A DNA stretch of 64,000 nucleotides from positions 83,047-147,046 of the forward strand of contig QEUQ01000002.1 in NCBI GenBank assembly GCA_003577105.1. Direction: 5' to 3'. Within the stretch, counting starts at the first letter, position 1, and each line of letters starts with the position of its first letter. The stretch comes from Acidobacteriota bacterium (GTDB taxonomy: Bacteria; Actinomycetota; Acidimicrobiia; ATN3). A model generated the notes under the pieces. It was not told the origin of the DNA, ran no database searches, and saw only the letters and a list, made by a program, of their open reading frames with translations. Position numbers and translations under genes: made by a program. Shown piece after piece: positions 14,669 to 23,710 of this stretch.

Positions 14669-15715
14669 CTAGTTCTCGTTGGCATCAACTGACAGGAGGA
14701 TCTTCGCCTGCTCGTTGGGGCCCATCAGTTCAGCGAAGCTCTCGCCTGCTCTGGATAAGGGCCGAATCTCGCTTATCACTAGAGATGGGTCGAATTCCAC
14801 GCTCTCAATCAACTCGACCGCCTTTCCGAACTCCTCAGTGGTATAGGCAATTACTCCCTGCACAGATACCTCTTTGACGACCCAGATGATCGACGAAATC
14901 TTGAGCATCTCCGCGGGATCTGCCACGCCTGCCAATATCACCTCGCCGCCCGGCCTAACAAGACCAATTGCCTCTCCCGGTGTCCCCGATCGACCTGCGC
15001 ATTCGAATACGATCTCCGGACTCTTGGCCATGGTTGTACTCAGTCGCGTCGCGCGATCCACCACGGTGGTGGCGCCAAGAGAGGCTGCCAAGTTGGCACG
15101 ATACGGCGACGGCTCCGAGACACCTACTTCGCCTGCTCCGAGATGTCTTAGAGCGGCTATTGTCAGCAGTCCGATAGGCCCGGCGCCTATGACCGCAACG
15201 TCCATGCCGGGCTGAAATCTAGACGCGCCCATAGCGTGTAGAGCGACCGCCAACGGCTCGCACAGCGCTGCGACCTGTAACGAGCTCTCATCGGAAAGTA
15301 CAAAACAACTGCTAGCTGGCACCTCGACATACTCCGCAAACCCTCCGGGGATAACAATCCCGATTGACGTGGATTGCTGCCGGTGACACCTCTGAGTTGC
15401 CCCTTCGGCGCATGATGGGCACTGCTCATCTCCGGGCGAGCATCGCTCAGCTGGAAGCACAACCACTCTGTCGCCCTCGGATAGCGCCGAAACGCCGGCG
15501 CCAACAGAATCGACTATGCCGGTTAGCTCATGCCCCATTACGAGGCCTGCGGGGGCAAGCGGAGATCCCAAGAAGTGCAAGTCGGAGCCGCAGATCCCGC
15601 AGTAGGCAACCCTAAGCAAGACCCAGCCCGGCCGCGGCTCAGACGGCCTTTCAATTTCCGCGAAATTGACCCCGCCTGAGTCGCTGACCACTGCAGCTTG
15701 CATCATCGAAATCAT
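14669..15715 (-). CDS. Zinc-dependent medium-chain dehydrogenase
   Basis: About 348 residues of the alcohol/sorbitol dehydrogenase class. Catalytic zinc ligands are in YCGICGSD, VMGHELTG and LCEPLAV. A structural-zinc loop holds CSPGDEQCPSCAEGATQRC, and the Rossmann motif VIGAGPIGLL starts near residue 173. All ligands are intact. Substrate is unknown; the neighbouring membrane glycosyltransferase suggests a polyol or sugar. Several ATGs cluster at 15703-15715. Confidence 0.82.
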   Translation of the reverse strand: MISMMQAAVVSDSGGVNFAEIERPSEPRPGWVLLRVAYCGICGSDLHFLGSPLAPAGLVMGHELTGIVDSVGAGVSALSEGDRVVVLPAERCSPGDEQCPSCAEGATQRCHRQQSTSIGIVIPGGFAEYVEVPASSCFVLSDESSLQVAALCEPLAVALHAMGASRFQPGMDVAVIGAGPIGLLTIAALRHLGAGEVGVSEPSPYRANLAASLGATTVVDRATRLSTTMAKSPEIVFECAGRSGTPGEAIGLVRPGGEVILAGVADPAEMLKISSIIWVVKEVSVQGVIAYTTEEFGKAVELIESVEFDPSLVISEIRPLSRAGESFAELMGPNEQAKILLSVDANEN

Positions 15716-16010
15716 CTCTGTTTCCGCACGTCCATCTCGATTGCCAGGAACGAGAACCCAGCTGCCGTCGAAACCGCGCATCCCGGTGAAACGCGCGACC
15801 ACCGACACACGTAGTCAGTGTCGTGAGCTCCCGTGCAGCTTTGACGCGGATTTGAGGACTCCGTCCTCGGTCGAAACTGCCCGGGAAGTTCGCCGGAATA
15901 GTAAGCTATGAGTACCGCATGATCCCGGCCAAACCGAGCGACCGGAACACTGCCAAGTGTCGGCCGAGAAGCTCATGCGGACCCGGGGATCTGGCGTTAG
16001 GGAGACTCAG

Positions 16011-18524
16011 TTGAGAAAAGTACTTCGTCTAGTACTGCCATTGTCGTTGTGGCTAGCTCTCATGCCGATCGGATCTCCAAGTGCGTTCGCGGTGAATGAA
16101 GCGACGTGTGACTGCTGGCAGCGTATTCGCCCGCCAGACTGGACCGGCGATTTCCCCGTTAGTCACTCTGCCCCGGCCGCAGCCTGGGACGCGAAGCGAA
16201 ACAAGATGGTCAAGTTCGGGGGTAAGGGATGGATTGGAACATCACTGGACTCGACCTGGGAGTGGGATGGCCTCAACTGGACGCAACTTGCTCCTCCGAC
16301 TACTCCCCCGTCTCGTTATGGGGCGGCGATGGGCTTCGATCACAAGCGCGGCGTAATTGTCATGTTTGGTGGATATAAGGAAACGGGCTTCTTCCCTCTG
16401 CAATTCGACACGTGGGAGTACGACGGAACCGACTGGTACATGCCGCCCTCAGGGAATCTTCCAGGGCTTGGCGGAACTGCCACTGACACTCCCGCTGCTG
16501 CACTTCTCGGACTAGGAACGTACGCCGGTCAGTTCCAGGGCAGCTTGGTCTGGGACGCGGACCGCGAAGAGCTTGTCCTCATTGGCGGCACCACCGCCGA
16601 CATGCTGACATCGATGTACGCCCCATTTCCGGAGACCTGGTCGTATTCCGGAGGACAGTGGACAAAACGATCTCCGGCCACCGTTCCCCCACCGCGGACC
16701 CGCCCCGCGCTCATGGCCGACCCCGCGCGATCACAGATAGTCATGTGGGGCGGGAGCACCAAGGTTCCGCCATCAGGTGCAGACACTACGGAGACCATGG
16801 CTACGGTCAACAGCATGATCACCGACACTTGGGTGTGGAACGGCTCGAATTGGGGGCAAGTCGTGACCAGCCACACTCCAGATCCCCGTCTACAAGCTTT
16901 CGGAGGCGACGGAAACCAGAACACGCCGCCCCAGCTTTTTGGTGGCCAGTCGGCCACCGGCCAAGACGTCGATGAAGACGGAGAGCTCGAACTCTTACTG
17001 GGAACCTTGGATGACTTGTGGACCTGGACTGGTTCGGACTGGCAACGCCAACTGACCAATAGTGAGGTGGTCGACCGCAAGGGTTCGGCCGGGCGCAACG
17101 AGCATGCAATGGCCTATGACACGCTACGAGAGCAGGCTGTCATCTTTGGCGGATATTCCCTCGGCGGAGTCGATGAGTCAACGGCCACCTGGACCTGGCA
17201 GCCACCATTCGGAAACCCGATGCTCGCGCGTCAGTATTTCGCCGAGGGCTATACCGGCGGTATGTACCCGTTCGACGAATACATGACCGTCTTGAATCAG
17301 TCTCCGGACGCGGGAACGGTCCGCTTCCGATTCCTCACCGACGGCGGCGGCATAGTCGATCGGGACTATGCAATAGCGGGGCAATCGCGCTTCACGCTCA
17401 AGGTCAACGACGTACTCGGCAGCGGGGTTTCACACGGCACCATCGTCTTCTCGGACCGGCCCGTCTATACAGAGCGCCCGATGTACTTCAACTACGCGGG
17501 TAATCAGGGAGGGCACGTTGACCCAGGCGCACAGGACCTCTTCAAGCAGTTCTATTTTCCTGAGGGCTACATCGGACCTGGATTTGACAGCTATTTCACG
17601 ATGCTGAATCCCAATGCCTTCCCAGTAACAGTGGATATCTCCTATCTGCTTGCAGGCGGAGGCACGCAAGTCAAGACCCATACAATCGGCGCTAACGCCC
17701 GTCTGACGGTAAACGTCCGCAATGAGGGAATAGCCACTGCTGAATTCGGGGCGAGGATTCAGGCGCGCGACGGGTTCATCCACGTCGAGCAGCCGATCTA
17801 TTTCAACTACATGAGCGGAATTAGAGACGGCTCGGTCAACAAGGGTCAGGTAATGCTCTCGGAAACCGCTGAGTTTGCCGAGGGTTACACCGGCGCAGGC
17901 TTCGCCGAGTACCTCACTCTCATCAACCCAAACCCAGCACCCGCCACAGTAGCGATTACCTATATGACCGAGACCGCGCCGACAAAGACTACGCCGCATG
18001 TGATCCCGGCCAATGGCCGATATACCGTTCACGTCAACGCGGACTTGGGCTTTGGCCGCAGCCACAGCACTCGAATTGTGGCAGACCAGCCGATAGCGGC
18101 TGCAAGGCCAATGTACTTCGACTATGGCGGCCCCAATGGGTGGACCGGGGGCACAGTTGGCATCGGATTCTCCGCATCGCAGTGGGCGCTGCTGCCTGAA
18201 GGCTTTGTCAACAACGGGACGTTTGACACGTTCGTCACGCTCGGCAACCCCCACGACACTCCCACAGAGGTGACGGCTACCTACGTCTTCCCGTCGGGAT
18301 GGAATGTCATCGACGTCCTGACGATTCCGGCCAACGGACGGCTCACTCGCAAGGTGAACGACGTCGTCGCATCTCCTCAGCCATTCTCGGTGTTTGTGAT
18401 AACCACCGATCCGTCTAAGTCGGTACTTGTCGAGCGCCCCATGTACTTCAACTACAACGGCTGGCCCGGCGGAAGTGCGTCTGCTGGATTCAACGCCTCC
18501 CCGTACCCGCGCTATTACCCGTGA
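16011..18524 (+). CDS. Secreted kelch-type protein with four ~106-aa tandem domains
   Basis: About 837 residues. TTG 16011 follows AGGGAGA and begins a signal peptide (LRKVLRLVLPLSLWLALMPI, then GSPSAFA); frames from 15957 are less likely. Residues about 30-400 hold kelch-like repeats (MVKFGGKGW, VIVMFGGYKE, VIFGGYSLGG) predicting a beta-propeller. From about residue 405 four copies of one domain follow at roughly 106-residue intervals, each starting EGYTG or EGF, passing through YxTxLNP and ending RPMYFNYxG. It is probably an exported surface or matrix protein. It stands alone between divergent and convergent neighbours. Confidence 0.75.
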   Translation: MRKVLRLVLPLSLWLALMPIGSPSAFAVNEATCDCWQRIRPPDWTGDFPVSHSAPAAAWDAKRNKMVKFGGKGWIGTSLDSTWEWDGLNWTQLAPPTTPPSRYGAAMGFDHKRGVIVMFGGYKETGFFPLQFDTWEYDGTDWYMPPSGNLPGLGGTATDTPAAALLGLGTYAGQFQGSLVWDADREELVLIGGTTADMLTSMYAPFPETWSYSGGQWTKRSPATVPPPRTRPALMADPARSQIVMWGGSTKVPPSGADTTETMATVNSMITDTWVWNGSNWGQVVTSHTPDPRLQAFGGDGNQNTPPQLFGGQSATGQDVDEDGELELLLGTLDDLWTWTGSDWQRQLTNSEVVDRKGSAGRNEHAMAYDTLREQAVIFGGYSLGGVDESTATWTWQPPFGNPMLARQYFAEGYTGGMYPFDEYMTVLNQSPDAGTVRFRFLTDGGGIVDRDYAIAGQSRFTLKVNDVLGSGVSHGTIVFSDRPVYTERPMYFNYAGNQGGHVDPGAQDLFKQFYFPEGYIGPGFDSYFTMLNPNAFPVTVDISYLLAGGGTQVKTHTIGANARLTVNVRNEGIATAEFGARIQARDGFIHVEQPIYFNYMSGIRDGSVNKGQVMLSETAEFAEGYTGAGFAEYLTLINPNPAPATVAITYMTETAPTKTTPHVIPANGRYTVHVNADLGFGRSHSTRIVADQPIAAARPMYFDYGGPNGWTGGTVGIGFSASQWALLPEGFVNNGTFDTFVTLGNPHDTPTEVTATYVFPSGWNVIDVLTIPANGRLTRKVNDVVASPQPFSVFVITTDPSKSVLVERPMYFNYNGWPGGSASAGFNASPYPRYYP

Positions 18525-18569
18525 ATTGAAGAGCAAACCGACGTCAAGACCTCGGCTGAACCCGATCCG

Positions 18570-19034
18570 CTAGTCCCACCTCTTGGCCATCACCAAGAGG
18601 CGAGCCTTGAGGCCTCTACGCTCGCAGAAATTCTTGGCATCGCGATGACCAGGGAGCACACCCATCTCGACTCCGACCGCGTCGGATTCACGCGCCCACT
18701 CCTCTGCAGCTTCCAGCAGGCTCGACGCAATCCCGTCTCGCCGATTGTCGTCTTGAACAAATAGCCACTCCACCCGGCACATTTTCCTGCCGACGACGGA
18801 CCCCTCGAGGTCCACGAGTACAGCAAGGGCGACGCCCGTCAGTGCCGTTCCGATGTCATTGACCGAGCAAAGAATCTCCGAAGAAGCGATTGCCTCGGTC
18901 AGCCTGCCCTCGAGGTCTTGCCCAAGACCCTCATGATCCTCCCACTGGCCGCGATATTGCGCCTGCTCGAAGCGCCACTGCTCATAGAGGGCCATCACCT
19001 CGATGAGATCATCGTGACGCATTTCCCGGATCAT
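18570..19034 (-). CDS. GNAT-family acetyltransferase
   Basis: A 154-aa protein with the GNAT fold pattern. MIREMRHDDLIEVMALYEQW starts it, a central strand VEWLFVQDDNRRDGIASSLL carries the acetyl-CoA loop (R-R-D-G-I-A), and AKNFCERRGLKAR is near the C-terminus. Substrate is unknown. It converges with the secreted kelch protein with only 45 bases between the stops. Confidence 0.8.
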   Translation of the reverse strand: MIREMRHDDLIEVMALYEQWRFEQAQYRGQWEDHEGLGQDLEGRLTEAIASSEILCSVNDIGTALTGVALAVLVDLEGSVVGRKMCRVEWLFVQDDNRRDGIASSLLEAAEEWARESDAVGVEMGVLPGHRDAKNFCERRGLKARLLVMAKRWD

Positions 19035-19080
19035 GGTCGCGTTCTCTGTGGGCTCCCGCTGCCGGTCACGAGTGTCTCAG

Positions 19081-19785
19081 CTACTCGCGCGAATCCAGCT
19101 CCTGGCGGACCCGCGCAATAACAGTCTTGCGGCCCCTATGGGACGTCTCATACTCGGAGAGCTCTCTGAGTTCATCCTCAGTGAGCCCGCCAAGACGAGC
19201 GTTGATTTGCGCGGCAGAAAGCGACTCATAGTCCGTGATTGCGAGATGCCCCGAATCGCCTGTTGGCGGCAGGCTGGTCACCGCCGACGTGGTGGCGACA
19301 GAATCGTCGCCCTCAGCCGATCGCCCCTCACCAGCAAGTCCAGCCAGCCCCCGAATTCGGCTGCCCGGTCTTCTTCCCGCCCGGGCAAGACGGCTCCCCA
19401 TTTGCTCCTGAGCGACCTTAATGACTTCTTCGCCCGTCTCGGCCACCTCGCTAAGCGGGGTCTGCGTGACGATGTCAGATGCGGCCTGCTGCGCTTGCTT
19501 CACGACCACGTCACCGACCTTGCGAACGGCCGAGAATGGAGCCTCGCTCGACCTCGAGTCCACCTCGTCGATGACTCTCTTGATTTGCCTCTTGCCCACG
19601 CTCTTGGCAACTGACATTTGATTGTTGACGGCAGCGTCGACCTGTCTCTGCTGACGGCGGCCACGCTCGATTGCCTCGTTCAAGAACTCCTCGGCCTGTT
19701 CGCGTATGAGAAGAATCGCGCCAAGGGGTGCATAGAGAACCAAGTCCCGAATGAAGTCGCCCGGACCCTCCGATCGGTTACCCAT
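19081..19785 (-). CDS. Uncharacterised actinobacterial protein with helical C-terminal module
   Basis: A 234-aa protein. The N-terminus has one moderately hydrophobic segment (FIRDLVLYAPLGAILLI), then long charged helices rich in Gln and Val, a Gly/Arg linker and a final compact module (ITDYESLSAAQINARLGGLT, then ELRELSEYE and HRGRKTVIARV). That last module recurs in many actinobacterial proteins as a small helical domain. Function is not known. Confidence 0.6.
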   Translation of the reverse strand: MGNRSEGPGDFIRDLVLYAPLGAILLIREQAEEFLNEAIERGRRQQRQVDAAVNNQMSVAKSVGKRQIKRVIDEVDSRSSEAPFSAVRKVGDVVVKQAQQAASDIVTQTPLSEVAETGEEVIKVAQEQMGSRLARAGRRPGSRIRGLAGLAGEGRSAEGDDSVATTSAVTSLPPTGDSGHLAITDYESLSAAQINARLGGLTEDELRELSEYETSHRGRKTVIARVRQELDSRE

Positions 19786-19878
19786 TACCTAACCTTTCCG
19801 CGATTGCTGGCAATCCTGCATACCGCCACGTTGTCCCACACCCAACACGATAACCCGCCCAAGATCTATAGACGCCTC

Positions 19879-21150
19879 TCAGCTGTCGGTCCCTTCAAGA
19901 GCTTTCTGAGGCATGAGTCTTCGAACTGCGTGAACTAGACCCCAGGCGGCCGGGGGCATGAGAACTAGTAGCACGGGTAGTCGGTATCTGTAGTCCGGGT
20001 CTAAGATCGTGAATGCGACGCCCAGGCTTGCACCAGCCGACATAGCCCAGAAGATCAAGCCGCGCCTTGCCTCCTTGAAGAAAAATGCGCACGCTGCGAA
20101 GATCGCCACGACGCAAAACTGGATCCCCATCGCAAGACTAGCCGGGCCCAATCCGGGCGCAGTTGGAAGCCAGAGAAACAGCACTTTCAACCCAGCCCGC
20201 GAAGCGAAATCGGCCGGGTGCTGTCTCATCCTTTCTAAGGCGATCCGAGTGAGTACCCGATCCGCCTCGCCCTCGCTCAACCCTGACGCTTCCTCAGGGT
20301 AGGTCACATCGACCCCTACGGTCCCCCTGCCCTGCAATGTCCACTCAGTTGCCTGAATTAGCTGCCAGCCGTTGCGCGTGGAGAGGGGGTAGAAACCGCC
20401 AAACTCAGCCGCGTTACGAATGCCCCACGGCGCAATCACGACTAACATGCCGGCGATTGCGCACAGGATCATCGAAGCGCGCAACCTCTTGGACGCTCTG
20501 ATCCAAGGTGAAACGATCCATAGCACGGCCGGAAGCCCGAGCGAGAGCGAGAGCGGCCGCACCAGCGCACTGGCACCCAAGGCAGCTCCTGCTGCACCAG
20601 CCCGCCCGATCCTCTGCCATTTCGACTGCACTTCAGCTGGTGCCTCAATCGGCGGCAAGGCCGTGACCAAGCAGAAGACGCCCAGAAGTAGCAGACTCAG
20701 ACCGAGGACGTCGCTTATCGGATATGCCTCCCACATTGCGAGTTGCGGTGCAGTGGCGGCGCCAAGGCCCGCGACGACAGCAACGCTCGGTCCGTAAATA
20801 ACGCGCGCAATTCGCGCAACAAGGACAGCGGCTGCTCCGCCAACGAGCCACTGAGCGGCCACCACTGCACGGCCCGCCTCACCAAAGAGTGCGACGAATG
20901 GGGCGATGAAGAGTGGGTAACCCGGCGGATACGTTGCCGACGGCACTCCGTTCAGTCGGAACCCACTCCCGGTAAAGACTCCCCTGGAGAGCTCCACATA
21001 AGTAGGTGTGTCCCCTGCTGCTCCAACCTTGAAATCCATCATGGTCGCAAAGTAGAGAATTCCGGTCGCAACAGCGACCCCAAAGATTAGCCAGTCGCGT
21101 CGCCTGTGCCCCGCCACTCTATGGAATGTCATTCGCAGGTTTTCAACCAT
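19879..21150 (-). CDS. Polytopic membrane glycosyltransferase-like protein
   Basis: A 423-aa protein with about nine hydrophobic segments. The first external loop carries GDTPTYVELSRGVFTGSGFR and PPGYPLFIAPFVALFG, a pattern of ArnT/PMT-like GT-C transferases (an acidic residue followed by a PxxYP motif). It begins directly after lnt (3 bases), so the two are likely one operon. A role in lipid-linked glycosylation of envelope components is plausible but unproven. Confidence 0.65.
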   Translation of the reverse strand: MVENLRMTFHRVAGHRRRDWLIFGVAVATGILYFATMMDFKVGAAGDTPTYVELSRGVFTGSGFRLNGVPSATYPPGYPLFIAPFVALFGEAGRAVVAAQWLVGGAAAVLVARIARVIYGPSVAVVAGLGAATAPQLAMWEAYPISDVLGLSLLLLGVFCLVTALPPIEAPAEVQSKWQRIGRAGAAGAALGASALVRPLSLSLGLPAVLWIVSPWIRASKRLRASMILCAIAGMLVVIAPWGIRNAAEFGGFYPLSTRNGWQLIQATEWTLQGRGTVGVDVTYPEEASGLSEGEADRVLTRIALERMRQHPADFASRAGLKVLFLWLPTAPGLGPASLAMGIQFCVVAIFAACAFFFKEARRGLIFWAMSAGASLGVAFTILDPDYRYRLPVLLVLMPPAAWGLVHAVRRLMPQKALEGTDS

Positions 21151-21153
21151 TGC

Positions 21154-22590
21154 TCAGTGGTCGCTCTGCAGCTCTTTGGAGAGGCCTCTCCTTGACCGCC
21201 CCACAGCTCCGGCAAAGGCGATCCCCACGATTATCACGCTCGCGATCACCAACGGGCCGTCTCCGCGCCGCGCATACGGAGTGAGACCGTCGCGCAGTTC
21301 CACCTGTCTGCCAATTGAGGCCCGCTCGAAGAGCGCGGTTTCTGCAAGCACCGAGCCGTCCGAATCGATGAACGCTGTGATGCCAGATATCGCTGCGTGG
21401 ATCACAGGTCTTCCAGACTCGATCGCCCGCATTCTGCTGGCAGTCACATGCTGTCGGCTCAGGCTGCTCCACTCGAACGATCGGTTATTGGTCTCAACTA
21501 TCACGACGTTCGCGCCGTCGCGTACCGATCGAATGACCGGTTCAGAAGTTGTTGACTCGAAGCAGATGATCGTTCCGAGATCACCCTTAGGCATGTGGAA
21601 TGTCCGGTACTCACCGGGAATGGCGTCGAGCGGAACCCGCTCGATACTGCTCACCCAGCCGCTCCAGAACTCCCGCCAAGGTACGTACTCACCAAATGGA
21701 ACGAGCTTCTCCTTGTCAGACGACGAAATCAGAGTTCCCGACGGGTCATACAAGTAATTGCGATTCATGAATGACATCCCGTCCGCGCCGAGCGGCTGCC
21801 CATTGGCAAGGATCCAGGATCCTGTGGCTCGAGCCGTTCTCTCCACCGCTTGAGCGGTGTCGAAGTCAGCCTCGGGCACGGACGCCCGCAGACTGGCTTC
21901 AGGCCAAACAATCAGATCGTTTCCCGGGCCGAGCCCGACCGAATCCACCTCGAGCCTGCGAAGTACGAACTTTTCGTTCTCCTCGGCGGCGTCGAGGCCC
22001 CTGTTCACGTCGTAGGGCTGAACTGCTGCGATCTTCATCTCTCCCGCCGGTAAAGTCGAAGGAGCCTGCATAGCCAGGACCCAGCCAAAGACGACCAGCA
22101 GCACGACTGCCGCACCCGATACGCGCCCGTTGAACGTGGCCACGGTCCCTCCACGGACTGCTAGTGCAAGCTCAGCAATCGCACCGCTGACGGCCAGAAG
22201 TAGGCCTGAAACAAAAATCCCGCCGCCCCAGACGCCCAGTTGCCCCCAGGCTAGATCCACCTGTGTGTAGCCAAGCTGTGCCAGTCCGAATCCGCCCAGA
22301 GGAAACCGTGATCGTGCCCACTCCATAAGGATCCAGACGGCTGGAGCTATCCAAATTAGGCCAAGGGCTGTTCCTCGCCGCGCGAAGGCGACAATCGCTG
22401 CGAACCCAGCCGCATAGAGGCTCAGGGCGCTCGTCAGCGCCAACCACGCATGAAACCCAAACAAGAGGGTCCACTCGCCGGCCAGGCCGAACGCGACCAC
22501 GCCGGCAAGGAATCCGAGCAGTGCCGCCTTCGCGGGCCCGGCATCAGCGATCGCACAAAGCAGCGGGGCGAGAGCGATCCACCCGGCCAA
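21154..22590 (-). CDS. lnt: Apolipoprotein N-acyltransferase
   Basis: Lnt adds the third acyl chain to lipoproteins in the membrane. N-terminal TM segments are followed by a nitrilase-like domain with the complete catalytic triad: Glu in VWPEAS, Lys in KEKLVPFGEYVP and Cys in IICFEST. The canonical start at TTG 22590 leaves out a TM segment the family has. The frame continues upstream through IKVLAAIFSGVLLWLSQRAG to a stop at 22696-22698 without ATG, GTG or TTG, so the real start may be ATT 22692, ATC 22659 or CTG 22626. Confidence 0.85.
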   Translation of the reverse strand: MAGWIALAPLLCAIADAGPAKAALLGFLAGVVAFGLAGEWTLLFGFHAWLALTSALSLYAAGFAAIVAFARRGTALGLIWIAPAVWILMEWARSRFPLGGFGLAQLGYTQVDLAWGQLGVWGGGIFVSGLLLAVSGAIAELALAVRGGTVATFNGRVSGAAVVLLVVFGWVLAMQAPSTLPAGEMKIAAVQPYDVNRGLDAAEENEKFVLRRLEVDSVGLGPGNDLIVWPEASLRASVPEADFDTAQAVERTARATGSWILANGQPLGADGMSFMNRNYLYDPSGTLISSSDKEKLVPFGEYVPWREFWSGWVSSIERVPLDAIPGEYRTFHMPKGDLGTIICFESTTSEPVIRSVRDGANVVIVETNNRSFEWSSLSRQHVTASRMRAIESGRPVIHAAISGITAFIDSDGSVLAETALFERASIGRQVELRDGLTPYARRGDGPLVIASVIIVGIAFAGAVGRSRRGLSKELQSDH

Positions 22591-22814
22591 CCCCCAAATG
22601 CCTGCCCGCTGCGAGAGCCAGAGCAGTACACCCGAGAAAATCGCGGCTAGAACCTTGATGGCGACGCCCGGTGGACTCTGTGCCTTAGAAATTGCCTACA
22701 TGCCTCGAATAAGCGACTTACACCGCGCCCCGCGCGCCATCTTCCAACGAGCATTGCGTGCGAGACGGCTGCCTGAAGCGCCCAACCAGCCCTGCCACGG
22801 CGCAGTCCTACACG

Positions 22815-23255
22815 CTAGACGCAATCTCTGCACAACATCTGTTTTTGGTCCGCCAATTGACTGGGGTGCTTGACCAAGAAGCAGGACATGCATGTGAATT
22901 CGCCTGGCTTCTTAGGCGATACACCGTCTGCGGCAAGAGTCCGATCATCGCCATCAAGCTGCGCGTCGGCGTCCTCGTCATCGGAACTCGATTCATCGGG
23001 AATCAGACCGCCCGAAGCGGTTCGCTGTTCGAGGATCTTGTCAAGCGGCTCCTCGACGTCGTCTTCCCTGTCGAACTCCTCCTCTGCTTCGTCCGTCACG
23101 GACTCGGCAGATTCATCAGCCTCGATGATCTCATCGACCGGAACTTCGTCATCTTCGACGAGATCTATTTCGTCGTCTGGATCTACCTCGAGCTCGTCCT
23201 CGTCTTCCTCGAGTTCCAGCTCCTCTACTTCTTCGTCGAAGTCGCCGTCGGCCAC
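22815..23255 (-). CDS. DUF4193-family zinc protein
   Basis: A 146-aa protein with GTG 23255 behind a very good ribosome site (GGAGGAATT). Most of the sequence is extremely acidic (runs of Glu/Asp), then a C-terminal zinc ribbon FTCMSCFLVKHPSQLAD with CRDC. This is the hallmark of the actinobacterial DUF4193 family, whose function is unknown. Frames upstream of 23255 are not supported. Confidence 0.85.
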   Translation of the reverse strand: MADGDFDEEVEELELEEDEDELEVDPDDEIDLVEDDEVPVDEIIEADESAESVTDEAEEEFDREDDVEEPLDKILEQRTASGGLIPDESSSDDEDADAQLDGDDRTLAADGVSPKKPGEFTCMSCFLVKHPSQLADQKQMLCRDCV

Positions 23256-23710
23256 AATTCCTCCGATTTGTGGTGGTGTGAACGGCGCATTCTGCCACGT
23301 CTGGAATGCCTCGGTGGTACAAACCGCCCGCGCCGTCTGCCGATCCCCCTGAGAAGATCCACACGCAAGCATCGTAGGGGAAGGAGGGGAGGGACCCAAG
23401 AGACCGTTGGGGCCGTTCCTTAGCCCGCCTCGGGAAGCCGGGTTATCAAAACGTTCTCTACTTGGCCTCTTGGGCTCCCCCCGCAAATCCACCGTCGCCG
23501 TCCGCATTCGGAGCAGTTGCGGTCCTCTCATCTAAGCGAGGATCTGGCAAGGTGGACGTTGCGGAGTCTAGCAATCCGCCAAGATGTGTCAAGGCCGATC
23601 CAGCCCGCGAAACCGCAGGCAGAAATACGGATGGAGACAAACCCGCAGCTAGCGGCGCCCCGAGTTTTTCGGGGAATTTTCTCGCCAAAATGCCGATCGC
23701 GTCGCGGCGC
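23256..23710. other. Gene-free interval between ThyX-like and DUF4193 genes
   Basis: About 455 bases. CCCAAGAG (23395-23402) and CTCTTGGG (23467-23474) form an 8-bp inverted repeat. CCCCGA/TCGGGG near 23655-23675 forms a short hairpin after the ThyX-like stop. A 111-codon leftward frame at 23458-23793 has no ribosome site and low-complexity content, so I do not call it. The region probably holds the DUF4193 promoter and a leader. Confidence 0.4.

Noticed and set aside
17430..18536. A 368-codon leftward frame under the secreted kelch protein
   Set aside because: It is the antisense of the four repeated domains; its length follows from codon bias of the sense gene.
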